From the NCBI GenBank assembly GCA_047626155.1, contig JBLHRR010000033.1, positions 1 through 39,718 of the forward strand: a DNA stretch of 39,718 bases. The letters run 5' to 3'. Both the position numbers and the translations under genes were made by a program. Positions 1-10,000 of this stretch are shown here, one piece after another. Below the pieces are notes generated by a model. The model did no database searches, was not told the origin of the DNA, and saw only the letters and a list, made by a program, of their open reading frames with translations. Numbering within the stretch: position 1 is the first letter of the stretch; the number at the start of each line of letters is the position of its first letter. Source of the stretch: CALGLS01 sp047626155. GTDB taxonomy: Bacteria; Bacteroidota; Bacteroidia; Chitinophagales; Saprospiraceae.

Positions 1-10
1 ATTCGCAGAT

Positions 11-1243
11 CTACACTTCTGCATATCTTCTCATCTGCACGTCTACAATATTCCAAAACTCCTCCACTCTCGCCTCCCAGGTATTCGTTGCGGCAACAGC
101 CGTACGTTGTTGAATATTTTCTTCACTGTTTGATTGTACCGCCTCGCCAACCGCTGATACAAATGCTTCCTCCGTTTCCGTAAGGAATATAGCATCGGAA
201 AAACTTTTGATGTCTTCTGAAAAAGCGGTCGAAACCACAGCCTTTCCGGCGGCCAGGTATTCGTTTATTTTTAAAGGGTATATGCTTTTGGTCAATTGAT
301 TATAAGCAAATGGAATGATCGCGCAATCAAAATATTTTAAGTAACTTGGTAATTCCGCCACGTTTTTTTTATCTAGAAAACGGACATTTGGTAACTGATC
401 CAGGCCAATGGTTTTATACTGTGTATTATTGATCGGGCCAATGAGTACCATCGTTTTGTCCGGATGCGCCTCCGCCGTTTTTTTAAGTAACCGGTAGTTT
501 ATTCTAACTTCATCCAAATTACCGATGTACCCGATGATGGGCGTATCAATGTTCTCCAATTCTTTTGGACGAGGATAGTTTTCCGTAAGGGCCTGCTGAA
601 ATCCTTTAATGTCTGCTGCGTTGTGCAACAAGTGAATATTATTAGTATAAGCCGATTTTAATCGAAACAATTCGGTAGAAGTCGTCAGGGTCAAATCTGC
701 TTTTTCAATCGCCTTTTTTTCCAGGTAAACCCCATGATTCGCGAGGTATTCGCTTTGGCTGATGTCATCTACACACTGATAGATATTGAGGGCCGGTTTA
801 AGTTCTTTTGGTAAAGTGGGTACAAAAAAGGGGTCGAAGCAGTTTATGAAAATGTATTGTTGGATATCGTGATCCACAATGGTTTGACGGATGCTGTCTA
901 TTACTTTCTTATTATTGAATTTTGCAAAAGCATTATATATACTCCCTTTCGGGAAAAAATTAATGGGTAGGGTCAGCGGAGGCGTCACTGCCGTGAAGTT
1001 ATCAGATAGTTGATCATCTTTTTTATAAATCGGTTTCCCTCGTTTTAATGCTTCCAGCAATTTTTTATTGTCATCACCTTTTAAAAGATTATAGTAATCC
1101 CGATAGGTATAAGGATGGTTAATATAAAAAACACGATTGGTTTTTGAAAAAGCTTTGGCTAGTGAAATACTGGTAGAGGAGTAGGGGCCATCCCAACGGA
1201 AGATAGCCATGATAATGATGTCGTATTTTTTGTAGTCGTTCAA
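11..1243 (-). CDS. GT4-like glycosyltransferase of a polysaccharide operon
   Basis: This 410-residue protein has no signal peptide and reads as a cytoplasmic GT-B fold glycosyltransferase. Around residues 240-250 the segment PIIGYIGNLDE matches the start of the C-terminal Rossmann domain that binds the nucleotide sugar. Near residues 335-350 the segment YPLKINEYLAAGKAVVST matches the family's donor-binding region, with a conserved Glu in the NEYLA part. It would add a sugar to a lipid-linked repeat unit or polymer. Donor and acceptor cannot be told from sequence. It is the last complete gene of the leftward operon with the Wzc-like, Wzx-like and methyltransferase genes, and the operon probably continues past base 1. 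The start ATG at 1241-1243 opens a normal MNDYKKYDIIIMAI-type N-terminus. Confidence 0.85.
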   Translation of the reverse strand: MNDYKKYDIIIMAIFRWDGPYSSTSISLAKAFSKTNRVFYINHPYTYRDYYNLLKGDDNKKLLEALKRGKPIYKKDDQLSDNFTAVTPPLTLPINFFPKGSIYNAFAKFNNKKVIDSIRQTIVDHDIQQYIFINCFDPFFVPTLPKELKPALNIYQCVDDISQSEYLANHGVYLEKKAIEKADLTLTTSTELFRLKSAYTNNIHLLHNAADIKGFQQALTENYPRPKELENIDTPIIGYIGNLDEVRINYRLLKKTAEAHPDKTMVLIGPINNTQYKTIGLDQLPNVRFLDKKNVAELPSYLKYFDCAIIPFAYNQLTKSIYPLKINEYLAAGKAVVSTAFSEDIKSFSDAIFLTETEEAFVSAVGEAVQSNSEENIQQRTAVAATNTWEARVEEFWNIVDVQMRRYAEV

Positions 1244-1459
1244 AATAATTTAAAGAATCTAAATTAAAATCAAAACCTTCTATCGTATTAAATGGAAATA
1301 TCAATCAAAATAAAAATTAAAACCTTTTGCCATGATCACCGGGGTTGTTAAATTCTAAATCACCTTGTTTTAAAAAAGAATTATAATTATGAAAAGAAGT
1401 AGAAGTCAGAATTCATTTCCGTGTATTGAGGGAAATTTTTATTTTTATTCAAATATTTA

Positions 1460-2242
1460 TTATTTTCCTTTCTCCAATAACAAAAACTCCTTCGTAACTA
1501 AAAAGTCAAAAGGAAAGAAGTTGATATTTGAATTACCCAATCCTGGCAACTTATTCAGAATGCAATGGCTCTTTCTGAATACCGGTTTCAAGTTCGTTTT
1601 TTTCTTAATGGTACTCGTCAGCTTTTTATGGGTCAAGTGATTCAAACCTTTGTAAGCTTCCACCAAATCGGATTCCTCCTCACCAACAATCTGCATGTTG
1701 TTTTTTTCAATCAGATTCATCAAATAACCATTTGGCAAATACTGACACCAAGGAATATTAACTGCATGTGTTACGTGTGAAGCATAAGGGCTTTTCCACG
1801 GAGGGTAAGTCACAAATATTTTCCCACCTTCTGCCAAACCTGCTTCAAGCACCTGAAAAATTTCTTCCAGAATAGGATAAGCAATATGCTCTGCTACGTC
1901 ATTCAAAAAGATGTAATCGAAACGTTCTTCCGGCTTCAATTTATCATTAAGGATATTTCTTTTCTCAAAAGTGACATTGTCTACCTTATGCTTTTCCTTC
2001 AAGTGATTGGCAATGGTGACGTGGTGTTTGTCAATGTCGAGTCCGTACACGGAGCAGTCCCAGTTGGTGGCATACCATACACTCATTCCGCCCATACCGC
2101 AACCAAAATCGAGGATGCGTTTCCCAGTCAAGTCAAAGCGTTCTTTAATTAGTTTTTTGTCAATGTGCAAATGGGGAGCATTGTCATTCTGAAAGTTATC
2201 TTCAGAATAAGCTACTCCTTCCTTGAATTGTGCTTCTGTCAT
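1460..2242 (-). CDS. Class I SAM-dependent methyltransferase
   Basis: This 260-residue protein carries the SAM-binding motif I RILDFGCGMGGMSVWYA at about residues 41-57, followed by VYGLDID (motif II, acidic residue that holds the ribose) and FDYIFLNDVAEHI (motif IV region). This is the layout of the Methyltransf_11/23/25 type. No membrane segment or signal peptide is visible. Its place between a flippase and a glycosyltransferase suggests that it methylates a sugar or the terminus of the surface polysaccharide, which is inference from context. The intergenic stretch before its ATG is a palindromic repeat (2256-2400), so the gene may depend on read-through from the flippase. A shadow frame exists on the other strand and was ignored. 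Confidence 0.87.
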   Translation of the reverse strand: MTEAQFKEGVAYSEDNFQNDNAPHLHIDKKLIKERFDLTGKRILDFGCGMGGMSVWYATNWDCSVYGLDIDKHHVTIANHLKEKHKVDNVTFEKRNILNDKLKPEERFDYIFLNDVAEHIAYPILEEIFQVLEAGLAEGGKIFVTYPPWKSPYASHVTHAVNIPWCQYLPNGYLMNLIEKNNMQIVGEEESDLVEAYKGLNHLTHKKLTSTIKKKTNLKPVFRKSHCILNKLPGLGNSNINFFPFDFLVTKEFLLLEKGK

Positions 2243-2255
2243 TTTTAGTTTTTTA

Positions 2256-2400
2256 GTTATTTTTTCAACCGCAACTGCCTGCCCTGAGCCAGTCCGACTG
2301 TCGCAGACGGGCGGGCTTGTCGAATGGGGCGCAACAAAGACGCTACGTTATTTCTTGTACGGTAAAAAACGTAGCGCTTTCGTAGCTTCGTTGCGGTTAC
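2256..2400. repeat. Palindromic intergenic repeats (two adjoining units)
   Basis: Between the flippase and the methyltransferase lie two palindromic units. Unit one, 2326-2400, has a left arm around GCAACAAAGACGCTACGTT and a right arm AACGTAGCGC...CGTTGCGGTTA that is nearly its reverse complement. Unit two, about 2256-2315, holds AACCGCAACTGCC followed by a GC-rich stem (CCAGTCCGACTG...CAGACGGGCGGG). Related GC-rich stems occur at 6210-6253 and 6914-6936, and related TTGCGGTTA ends at 7055-7066 and 36661-36674. This is a dispersed family, not gene-specific regulation. Confidence 0.7.
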
Positions 2401-2402
2401 CA

Positions 2403-3770
2403 TCACTTTCGGTTTCTTTTACCCTCCCGCCAGCCCCAATTTCGGCCTAGCAATATAATATCATATCCTTGCTTATAAAAGCGAGGTATATATTTAAAAG
2501 GAGCGAACATATCCACCTCCAACATCCGTTTCAAAACATATTGATAAATAATAAAGGTCAAAGTATACGTACACAACGTACCATATGCCGCACCTGCTAC
2601 ACCATATTCTTTTATAAAAAAGTAATTAAAACCAATATTCAAAATAGTCCCCAACAAAGTGAGGTAGAAATTTATTCTAGGTTTGCCTATAGAGTCCAGC
2701 ACAGTTCCGAACTGAATGGCATAAGGCAAAAAGAGGCCGTACAGTATGGTCATGCGAAGAATTGGAATACTATCCAGATACTTTTCTCCGGCAATGATGA
2801 GTACGATTAGTTTTGGAAATAACAATACGCACACTATGAAAGGCAGAACGATGGCCAGAATGGCACCGACCGATTTTTCATACAATTCCTTTAAGCCTTT
2901 GGTGCCTCCATCTCTTGATTGTCGAGCGCCTTGTGGGAAAACAACGGCGGCAACAGAAAAAGAAGGAACATCAATCAGGTTCGTAATTCGGATGGCCAGA
3001 TCATAGGCTGCAACGGCAACCGGGCTGAGTAAAATGCCAAGCATGAATTTGTCTATCGTTTTGTAGAGCATGGTACTCATATTGGTCCCAAAAACAAAGC
3101 GACCATAGTTGAGTAGTTTTTTGATCCACTTCATGTTGATGTCCATTGACCAATTGAGAAAGGATCGACCCATTCTCAACGCAACGAGGGAGCCCGCTAA
3201 AGCGCCTGCCATTTGAATATAAATCAGGTTAATCACATTTTGCTCCCAACCGGCAAAAAAGAAAATAGCGACGATGAGAAAGAACAATCCCTTTCGGGTA
3301 ATATTGCTCCAAAAAACACCTTTGAAGCTTAGATTGGCCTGTTGTGCAAAATTACTGTGGTAAAAAGGAATCAACAATAAAATTACACCAGCATAAATTC
3401 GTAACATGATTTCTAACTCTGGCGTTTTCAGCCAAAGGCTCAATGTATTTGCAAACACTAACAATGCAATTGCAGAGAGCAAGGACAAACCAATATTTAA
3501 AGCCAAAGAGGCATTTAAAATGGTGTTGTATTCCTTTTTGCCTTTAGCGGTAGAAAGGTATCGTACCAATCCGTTTTGTACGAGACCTATCAAACCGACT
3601 TCGATAAAAGAAGAAGTGGCTAAGAATAGGACCCAAATTCCAAATGCCTCTTTTGTTAAATGACGCAGCAGTAGTAGGGTGGTACCAAAGCCAAAAATAA
3701 AAACAGACCCCTTCTCAAATAAGCTGAAGAGGCCGGACTTTAGCCAATAATTATCTTTGGATTTTGACAA
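2403..3770 (-). CDS. Wzx-type polysaccharide flippase (MATE/PST superfamily)
   Basis: This 455-residue protein is strongly hydrophobic throughout, with roughly 12-14 predicted membrane segments beginning at LFSLFEKGSVFIFGFGTTLLLL. This is the layout of the polysaccharide transporter/oligosaccharide flippase family. It would move undecaprenyl-linked repeat units across the inner membrane. Its partners are the upstream Wzc-like protein and the downstream methyltransferase and glycosyltransferase. The extreme C-terminus (GRNWGWREGKRNRK) is encoded by a G-rich stretch, 2403-2450, that resembles the intergenic repeat at 18600-18655, so the natural C-terminus may have been altered by a repeat. Substrate is unknown. 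Confidence 0.86.
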   Translation of the reverse strand: MSKSKDNYWLKSGLFSLFEKGSVFIFGFGTTLLLLRHLTKEAFGIWVLFLATSSFIEVGLIGLVQNGLVRYLSTAKGKKEYNTILNASLALNIGLSLLSAIALLVFANTLSLWLKTPELEIMLRIYAGVILLLIPFYHSNFAQQANLSFKGVFWSNITRKGLFFLIVAIFFFAGWEQNVINLIYIQMAGALAGSLVALRMGRSFLNWSMDINMKWIKKLLNYGRFVFGTNMSTMLYKTIDKFMLGILLSPVAVAAYDLAIRITNLIDVPSFSVAAVVFPQGARQSRDGGTKGLKELYEKSVGAILAIVLPFIVCVLLFPKLIVLIIAGEKYLDSIPILRMTILYGLFLPYAIQFGTVLDSIGKPRINFYLTLLGTILNIGFNYFFIKEYGVAGAAYGTLCTYTLTFIIYQYVLKRMLEVDMFAPFKYIPRFYKQGYDIILLGRNWGWREGKRNRK

Positions 3771-3844
3771 CGTTTCTTTTTTTGTGCGTAAGGACTAATT
3801 CAAAACTGAATCAATTTGAATTTTTGTTAGGAAGGCCCACCTAG

Positions 3845-3890
3845 CTGACGAAGTCAGATAGATTCACCGAATTGGTTAATAAACCAATTC
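3845..3890. other. Two adjacent hairpins between wzc-like and flippase genes
   Basis: A perfect 9-bp stem GAATTGGTT / AACCAATTC (3869-3877 and 3882-3890) has a four-base loop, and a second stem CTGAC-GAA-GTCAG lies at 3845-3857. On the minus-strand transcript they follow the Wzc-like stop codon. No T-run follows, so they look more like an mRNA processing or stabilising structure than an intrinsic terminator. Confidence 0.5.
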
Positions 3891-3907
3891 ACTATTCAAC
3901 AAGTAAA

Positions 3908-6157
3908 TTAATTCAAGTCCTTCAAGTTTACTTTATTCAATACTGCTCCCATGAATTTATTTCCAAGTCCGCGAAGGAACGCCAAACCTGTTCTATCTGC
4001 TTGTTTGATTTCAGAATCCGCTGCAAAAATAACAATGACTTTGTCCACAAAGTCAATCAATTCCTTTGAATCTGAATAATCGTTCATCGCAGCACCTTCG
4101 AGGAAAATATAATCGTATTCATCTGCGAGGTTATTAATCATATGATTGAAATCTTTGCCTGCAAAAACTTCAGAAGGGGAGAGGTAAGAACCTTTATTTC
4201 CTAAAATGTCTACATCCTCTAGGTGGAAAGCTGAGTTGGTGCTAGTGGTTACGAAATCTTCATCAAGGTCAGATTCACCGATGAGTCTGGTTGCGGCTCT
4301 CTCCTGCCGGGTTGCATGAGACATTTGTGTAAGACTATTGTTCTTGAAATTCGTGTCTACTAATAAGACTTTCTTTCCTTTTAGTTTTAGAATATGCGCG
4401 AGGTTCAACATTAAGAAAGTTTTTCCTTCTTCCTTTTTGGTGCTGGTAAAGAGAAATTTCTTAGCACCGCTGTCTTCCATCGCAAAACGGAGATTACGGA
4501 CCGATTCTTTGAAGACGTCTATACCCTTGACATTTCCATTGCTGCTGAACAGTTCCTGTAAATTAAGATTTTTTGTTTTGATTTTATTAATGGTACTGAT
4601 CAGTGGTACCTCTGTGTATTTTTCAAATTTCGCAGGAGAATTCAAACTGCTGTCAAAAAAGCTAGCAAATAAAATAGCGATAGTTGACAACACTGACCCT
4701 ACAATACCAGAAAAAGCCGTGATAACTGCACGGTAGCGCGGTTGGGCCTTGTCAGGGTTTTGTGCATATTCTAAAACACGTAAAGGAAAGAAAGTACTTT
4801 CGTTGACTCGCTTTTTATTTTCGGCAGTACGCAAAAGTGATTCATAATCCTTGGTTAGGATTTCAATTTCTTTTTCTAATTCGCCAATGTTTGCATCTTG
4901 ACCAACATAGTCTCTGGTTGTAATTTTAATAGCAGCAAGTTCTTTGTCAATACTAAGTTTACGTTGTGTTACTTCCTTTTCTTCTATTTCTAAAGCTGTT
5001 TTTCTGTCGCTGAGTGCTTCGAGGGTATTTTGTGATTCTTGAATTTTCCCAGATTTTATAATATCTTCTGCATGCTTTTCCATCAATTTCCCCTGATTTA
5101 TTTTGAGGAATGTCAATTGTGATTTGATGGATTCATCCTGATAATCACTTTCCGCAAGTTTGACTTCCAGTTCTTTGATTTTATTAGAGGTGTAGTCCAG
5201 TGCCTTATTGGTGGTCTCTTTTTCTCCTTTTGTAAAGGTTTTATCTCTTTGGAGCCCAGCAATTTTAGATTTTAATTGCTTGATGTTACTTGAAATAGCG
5301 ATGGTCCTGTTAGACAATTCTTCCCGGTCTTCCTTCAACCCCTTCTCTCTACTAACCAATGCATCAGAAGAAGTTTTTACATCGACAACATTTTTTTCTG
5401 TTTTATAGAGCTTGAGATCTGTAGTCTTTTTATTTAGCTCTTTTTTCTTCTTCTTTACTTGTCGATCCGCAATGGCCAAGGTTCTTCCTTCTAACCGATT
5501 TTTTTTATTTTTATTAAAAGCAATAGAAGATTCACAAAATTTATTGATCGCCCAGGCTGATAATTCCGGGTTTTCGGAAACGAAAGAAACGACAATGTTA
5601 TCGGACTCCCCAGAACGGTTGGTTTCAATATTGTATCTCAGCATGTTCTCTCGGTCATAACCATAGGCTTTAGACAAATTGATAAATACACGTTGCATCT
5701 CTGGCTGTCGCTCAAAAGTAAAATCAAAGCTGTCGATTTTTACAGCCATCAAATCATTCAAGTCCTCAATATCCGTTTCATCGAAATCAGTATTAACCTC
5801 CTCTGGGATTTCACGTGTTGCCAAATTTCTAAAAGGCTTTTCTGCATTGACCATAGAAGGATCAGTATCGTGTTGCAATAAATGGTAGCTCAGGAAGTCT
5901 ATATTTTTCCGCGAAAGTAGAGAGGTAATGAGATTGCCAAAGTGCATTTTGATCTGGTATTCCTGGATATAAGGATTATTCCTCGTGAGGTCCAAACCTT
6001 GTTCTCCAATGATACCTGTGGAGATGGTTGCCTCCGCTTTGTAAGTATAAGCTTGCCGGCCCACTATGAAAAATGCGGTAAGTGCAGCAACAAGCATAGA
6101 AGCGAGGATCAGCCATTTTCTTCGCCAAAGAATGTTTAAAAAATATTGTAATTCCAT
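3908..6157 (-). CDS. Wzc-like polysaccharide co-polymerase with BY-kinase-type ATPase domain
   Basis: This 749-residue inner-membrane protein has the Wzz/PCP architecture. A first membrane segment lies at about residues 15-32, followed by a large periplasmic coiled-coil region (about 220-440, rich in K/E/L/Q heptads), a second membrane segment at about 475-500, and a C-terminal ParA/MinD-like ATPase from about 560. The P-loop is STKKEEGKT (Lys579, Thr580) and the Walker A' is VLLVDTNF (Asp601). These set chain length and polymerisation in Wzy-dependent export. Two departures: the second acidic residue of Walker A' is Asn, and the C-terminus ends NKVNLKDLN with no tyrosine cluster, so autophosphorylation of a Tyr tail is unlikely. 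It is the first gene of the leftward operon. Confidence 0.87.
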   Translation of the reverse strand: MELQYFLNILWRRKWLILASMLVAALTAFFIVGRQAYTYKAEATISTGIIGEQGLDLTRNNPYIQEYQIKMHFGNLITSLLSRKNIDFLSYHLLQHDTDPSMVNAEKPFRNLATREIPEEVNTDFDETDIEDLNDLMAVKIDSFDFTFERQPEMQRVFINLSKAYGYDRENMLRYNIETNRSGESDNIVVSFVSENPELSAWAINKFCESSIAFNKNKKNRLEGRTLAIADRQVKKKKKELNKKTTDLKLYKTEKNVVDVKTSSDALVSREKGLKEDREELSNRTIAISSNIKQLKSKIAGLQRDKTFTKGEKETTNKALDYTSNKIKELEVKLAESDYQDESIKSQLTFLKINQGKLMEKHAEDIIKSGKIQESQNTLEALSDRKTALEIEEKEVTQRKLSIDKELAAIKITTRDYVGQDANIGELEKEIEILTKDYESLLRTAENKKRVNESTFFPLRVLEYAQNPDKAQPRYRAVITAFSGIVGSVLSTIAILFASFFDSSLNSPAKFEKYTEVPLISTINKIKTKNLNLQELFSSNGNVKGIDVFKESVRNLRFAMEDSGAKKFLFTSTKKEEGKTFLMLNLAHILKLKGKKVLLVDTNFKNNSLTQMSHATRQERAATRLIGESDLDEDFVTTSTNSAFHLEDVDILGNKGSYLSPSEVFAGKDFNHMINNLADEYDYIFLEGAAMNDYSDSKELIDFVDKVIVIFAADSEIKQADRTGLAFLRGLGNKFMGAVLNKVNLKDLN

Positions 6158-7097
6158 AACTATTGGTAGATGGTACGTTATATAATTTTTTTTTATAACA
6201 AAAATAACCCGGCTGACCGGAACCAGTCCGGCTGTTACAGATGGGCTGGTCTAGACCACTATACACTCAAGTTTTTAGCTAAAGCACTCTCCCTATGGTC
6301 GTTTAGCTCTAATTAAAAGCTTGCTTGGTCTAAGTTAATTTTTCGTTGTAGCTCAAGACCGTAAAGACTGTTGTATAGGTAAAAGAGGAGTACGTTAAAG
6401 AGGTAAGCGAAAGGTAATAGGGGAACTTTCGCTTCTCATAGTATTCACAATTTTACGATAAAAAGGTGTTTTTTTTAGTAAAGCACAAAGATTTTTGTGC
6501 TATAACGGGTGTACCTTTTTGTTCAACAGTCTTTGGTTTGCGCTTTTGTTTCTCTTCTGAGCTGATTGCCCCTACTTTGACCAGGGATATACTTACAATT
6601 ATCTGACAACTCAAATTTATTTAATTTTGATAGTAGTCTGTAAATCAATTGATTAAGAAACGGCGTTACTATATGGTAAACCCTATTGGTTCCCTTTCAA
6701 ACTGATTAAGACGTATGATCATTTTTGAATATTTCAATAACCACACCAGATATAATGAAATATGGACATAAGTGTAGTGATAATCAGTCTCTTGGCGGAA
6801 AAAAGGGGATGAAACTATGTTTTGGATCAATAAAAGAATAAATTATAACATTTCTCTGCTAATTTTGTGTCTACTCTTCGTTGCCGAAATACTCGTTATG
6901 CTAAGGCATAACCAGCCCGAATGACTTCGGTCGGGCGGGGTCGCATTTCGCCGCCTCGATTAGACGCAAAATTAGCGTTCCGCCAATTGTATCTTTCACC
7001 GCAACGAGCACAACGTTAGTCCACTTTCGCTTGAAAAGACGTATCACTTCTTTACGCCGTTGCAGTTAGAGCCATTTTATTTAAATAAACAACAAAA
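6158..7097. promoter_or_regulatory. 940-bp divergent intergenic region with palindromes and possible promoter
   Basis: No convincing gene was found here. The region separates the leftward polysaccharide operon from the rightward 1295-residue protein and should hold both promoters. On the minus strand TATTTTTG (6199-6206) fits the Bacteroidota -7 consensus TAnnTTTG, 42 bases before the Wzc-like start, but no clear -33 box was seen. Palindromes: 6210-6253 (ACCAGTCC...GGGCTGGT), 6405-6434 (AAGCGAAAG / CTTTCGCTT), 6482-6501 (AGCACAAA-GATT-TTTGTGCT, perfect), and the large nested element 6858-6976. Confidence 0.45.
6858..6976. repeat. Nested palindromic element
   Basis: The left arm 6858-6890 (GCTAATTTTGTGTCTAC...) and the right arm 6945-6976 (...GATTAGACGCAAAATTAGC) are imperfect reverse complements over about 31 bases. 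Inside sit two smaller hairpins: GTTATGC-TAAG-GCATAAC (6895-6912, perfect) and GCCCGA...TCGGGC (6915-6936). The size and nested symmetry suggest a MITE-like or REP-like element. A CTTTGYG-family arm follows directly (6989-7068). Confidence 0.6.
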
Positions 7098-10000
7098 ATG
7101 ATAAAACTTCCTATTAACCAATTTTTATCTATGACTAGATCACTTCATTTTCTTTGTCTAGTTTTTCTATGCATCTCTTTCCCCGTACTTCAGGCTCAGG
7201 TTTCCCAAGCTTTGGGTTGGGAATCTATAGTAAACAACAATTTCAAGGCAGCTGCCAATTGTTTTCAAAAGATTTTGGCGGAAAACCCTAAGGACGAAAA
7301 TGCGCTATGTGGGTTGATTTTTATTGCAGAAACCACGGAAGATTATGCAGGCTACAAAAAGTACATTAAGCAGTTGATTGATTCCGGGGTGAATCAGGAA
7401 CAGTACATTGACCTTTTCGGGCATTTGTACGATGCAAGACCGGAAGAGGTTTTGGGGATGGATATACCGGAAGCGTTAAAGGTAGGCGCAACGTTTCGCC
7501 TGGCGGATTCTATCTTTTCAAAAAGACGTTTTTCAGAAAGCAAAGAAATTATGCGATCTGTAATTGGAGATTATGAATGGTCGGTGATTGGGCCTTTTGA
7601 CAATGTGTCGGGCAGTGGCTTCGTGGAAACACCTGAAGTGGAAACCGTTCCTTTTGATCTGGATGCTACTTATAAAAATGATTCCGGTTTTGAATTAAAA
7701 TGGAATAAACGAATCATCAGAGACCCCAATGGCATCGTGAGCTTTCATTCGGTATTGCCTGCCACTTCTGAAGGGACTTATTATGGAAACACTTTTATCA
7801 CTGTACCGGAAGATAGAAAAGTGCAATTTAGAATTGGACGTTCTGCACCGATGAAAATTTGGTTGGATGGAGATTTGATTTTTACCCAGCCAGGGAATAT
7901 TGATTACAATTGGGATTATGAAGTACTCCGTTTTGACATAAAAAAAGGAATACATCGATTGTTGGTGAAAATGGCACCGATGCCGGAGGATGGCTCAGAT
8001 AGTAAGTTGAAACTAAACTTCCATGAGCAAAGTGACAATGGTTCGAGCGCCTCTAATGAATATGGCGAAAGCAATAATGCGTACCGTGGTTTTTACATGG
8101 CTCCTACATTGGCTTTGCGTATTACTAATGAAGAAGGGAAGCTTTGGAAAGATATTAGCAGCTCTTTTGAAGGCGATTTCCAACAACAAAAATACAAAGT
8201 GACGGAAACACGTACTCCACTCCTTTTTTTTTATAACAATGAAATTGCAAGTTCACCAAACAGCCTCCGTAATTATTATCTGCTTAGTAAGTCTTATCTC
8301 AAATATGGCTTCAATGAAGAAGGGGAAGCTGCTTTTGCAAAAATAGCGGAAGCACATAAAAACAGCCTCTATTTTAAGTATCTGTTGGCGAAGTTTTATG
8401 CCATCAATAATAAGGGGGAGAAAGCAGAAGAATTGATCTCGGAAATGAACGAAGAAAAGGCACCTATTTTTCCATTAATGGCTTCTAAGCTGGCAGAAAT
8501 AGACGAAGAAAAAAATGAAGTCGAATACCTCGAAGCTTTGGATAAATTACTGACGGTATCTCCAACACATTGGAAAACTATTTATGCAAAATTAGATCAT
8601 TATTCTAAAAAAGGAAAGACCACAGAGAAGCGAGATTTCGTCAAACAGTTTCTGGAAAAGCATCCGGAAAAGAAATATAAAAAGAGACTGGAACCGTTCT
8701 TAAAAGACGATTCCTACAAACCATCTTCCCACAAGCCAACCACTGATAAGGAGCGAGAGAAAAGTGCGAAAAAAGCGATGAGAAAACTCAAAAAAGAGTT
8801 TAAAATCGGTACTTATATGACGGTGCTTAATTATTACAAAAGAAAAGAAAAAACGGAACAGGTTCTGAAATTATACGATGGCCTCATTAAGGGCTATCCT
8901 TACTATACCTACTACAGAAAACAAAAATCCGATTACCTTTTTGAAAAAGACAAAGAGGATCTCGCCCTTTATGAGTTGAGTAAAGTGCTAAAAATCAATC
9001 CTTATGATGCGAATGTTTATGAAACGATAGGTGATATCTATTTTGAAAAAGAAGAGAAAGAGATAGCGATGGAGAATTATGAAAAAGCACAATGTTTAGG
9101 GAAAATTGGCTATTACTACGGAGCGGATCGTTTAAAGGGTAAGATAGAGAAGATCGAAAATCAACAGTCTCTGAAGAAATACTTTGATCCACTTTCTTTT
9201 GATGAAATACTTGCAGATTCTGCTAACTGGAAAACGAAATTTGCTGATGAAGAATCCGTCATTTTACTGTATACCGTAGAGGGTGCTTTGGATAGAGACA
9301 ACGAATTGGATTACAATCAAAAGCTGATGATTAAAATTAAAAACGAAGCAGGGGCGAAGTATTGGACCGAGGCAAATTTTGGTTTTATGGGTGATATTTC
9401 TTTTGTAAAAGTAATCAAAGCGGATGGCCGGATTACAAGCCCTAGTCGCAATTACGGTTACGTTGTTTTTAAGAATTTGAAGGCTGGTGACATCATTCAA
9501 TTGGAAGGGAATTCCAAAGGGGATATGACCCGCGAAATTCCCAACGAAATGTACCACATTACTGCTTCCTCTTTTGAGGTTCCAGTAAACCGTGCACGTC
9601 TGGAATATGTCATACCAACGGACAAGCCTTTTGAGACCCAATGCTACCGATCAGATTGTACTTATACCACAAGAACGGTTGATGACTTTACGGCCTATAC
9701 CTGGGAGTTAAAAGACATTAAGAAAATGGAATATGAAGATGCGGTGAAAGACAATCTGGACAGTTATACTTGGTTTATGTACAGTACCCTGAAAGATTGG
9801 AGCGAAGTAGTCAAATGGTATTTACGTAAAACCTATCGTCGCCTCGAAACGAACTATGAAGTAAAGGGTGTCGTACAGACAGTGGTGAATGATGCAATGT
9901 CAGAAGAGGAAAAAGTCACAGCTATTTATAACTATCTGACAAAGGAAATTACCTATTCCTTTGTCTCTTTCTTGAACTCAAATTACATTCCTAAAAAACC

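Noticed and set aside
5976..6266. A 96-codon minus-strand frame upstream of the Wzc-like start.
   Set aside because: It lies out of frame over the real Wzc N-terminus and a palindrome, and has no family features.
6482..6501. Perfect hairpin AGCACAAA-GATT-TTTGTGCT as a terminator.
   Set aside because: It follows no gene end on either strand and is not followed by a T-run.
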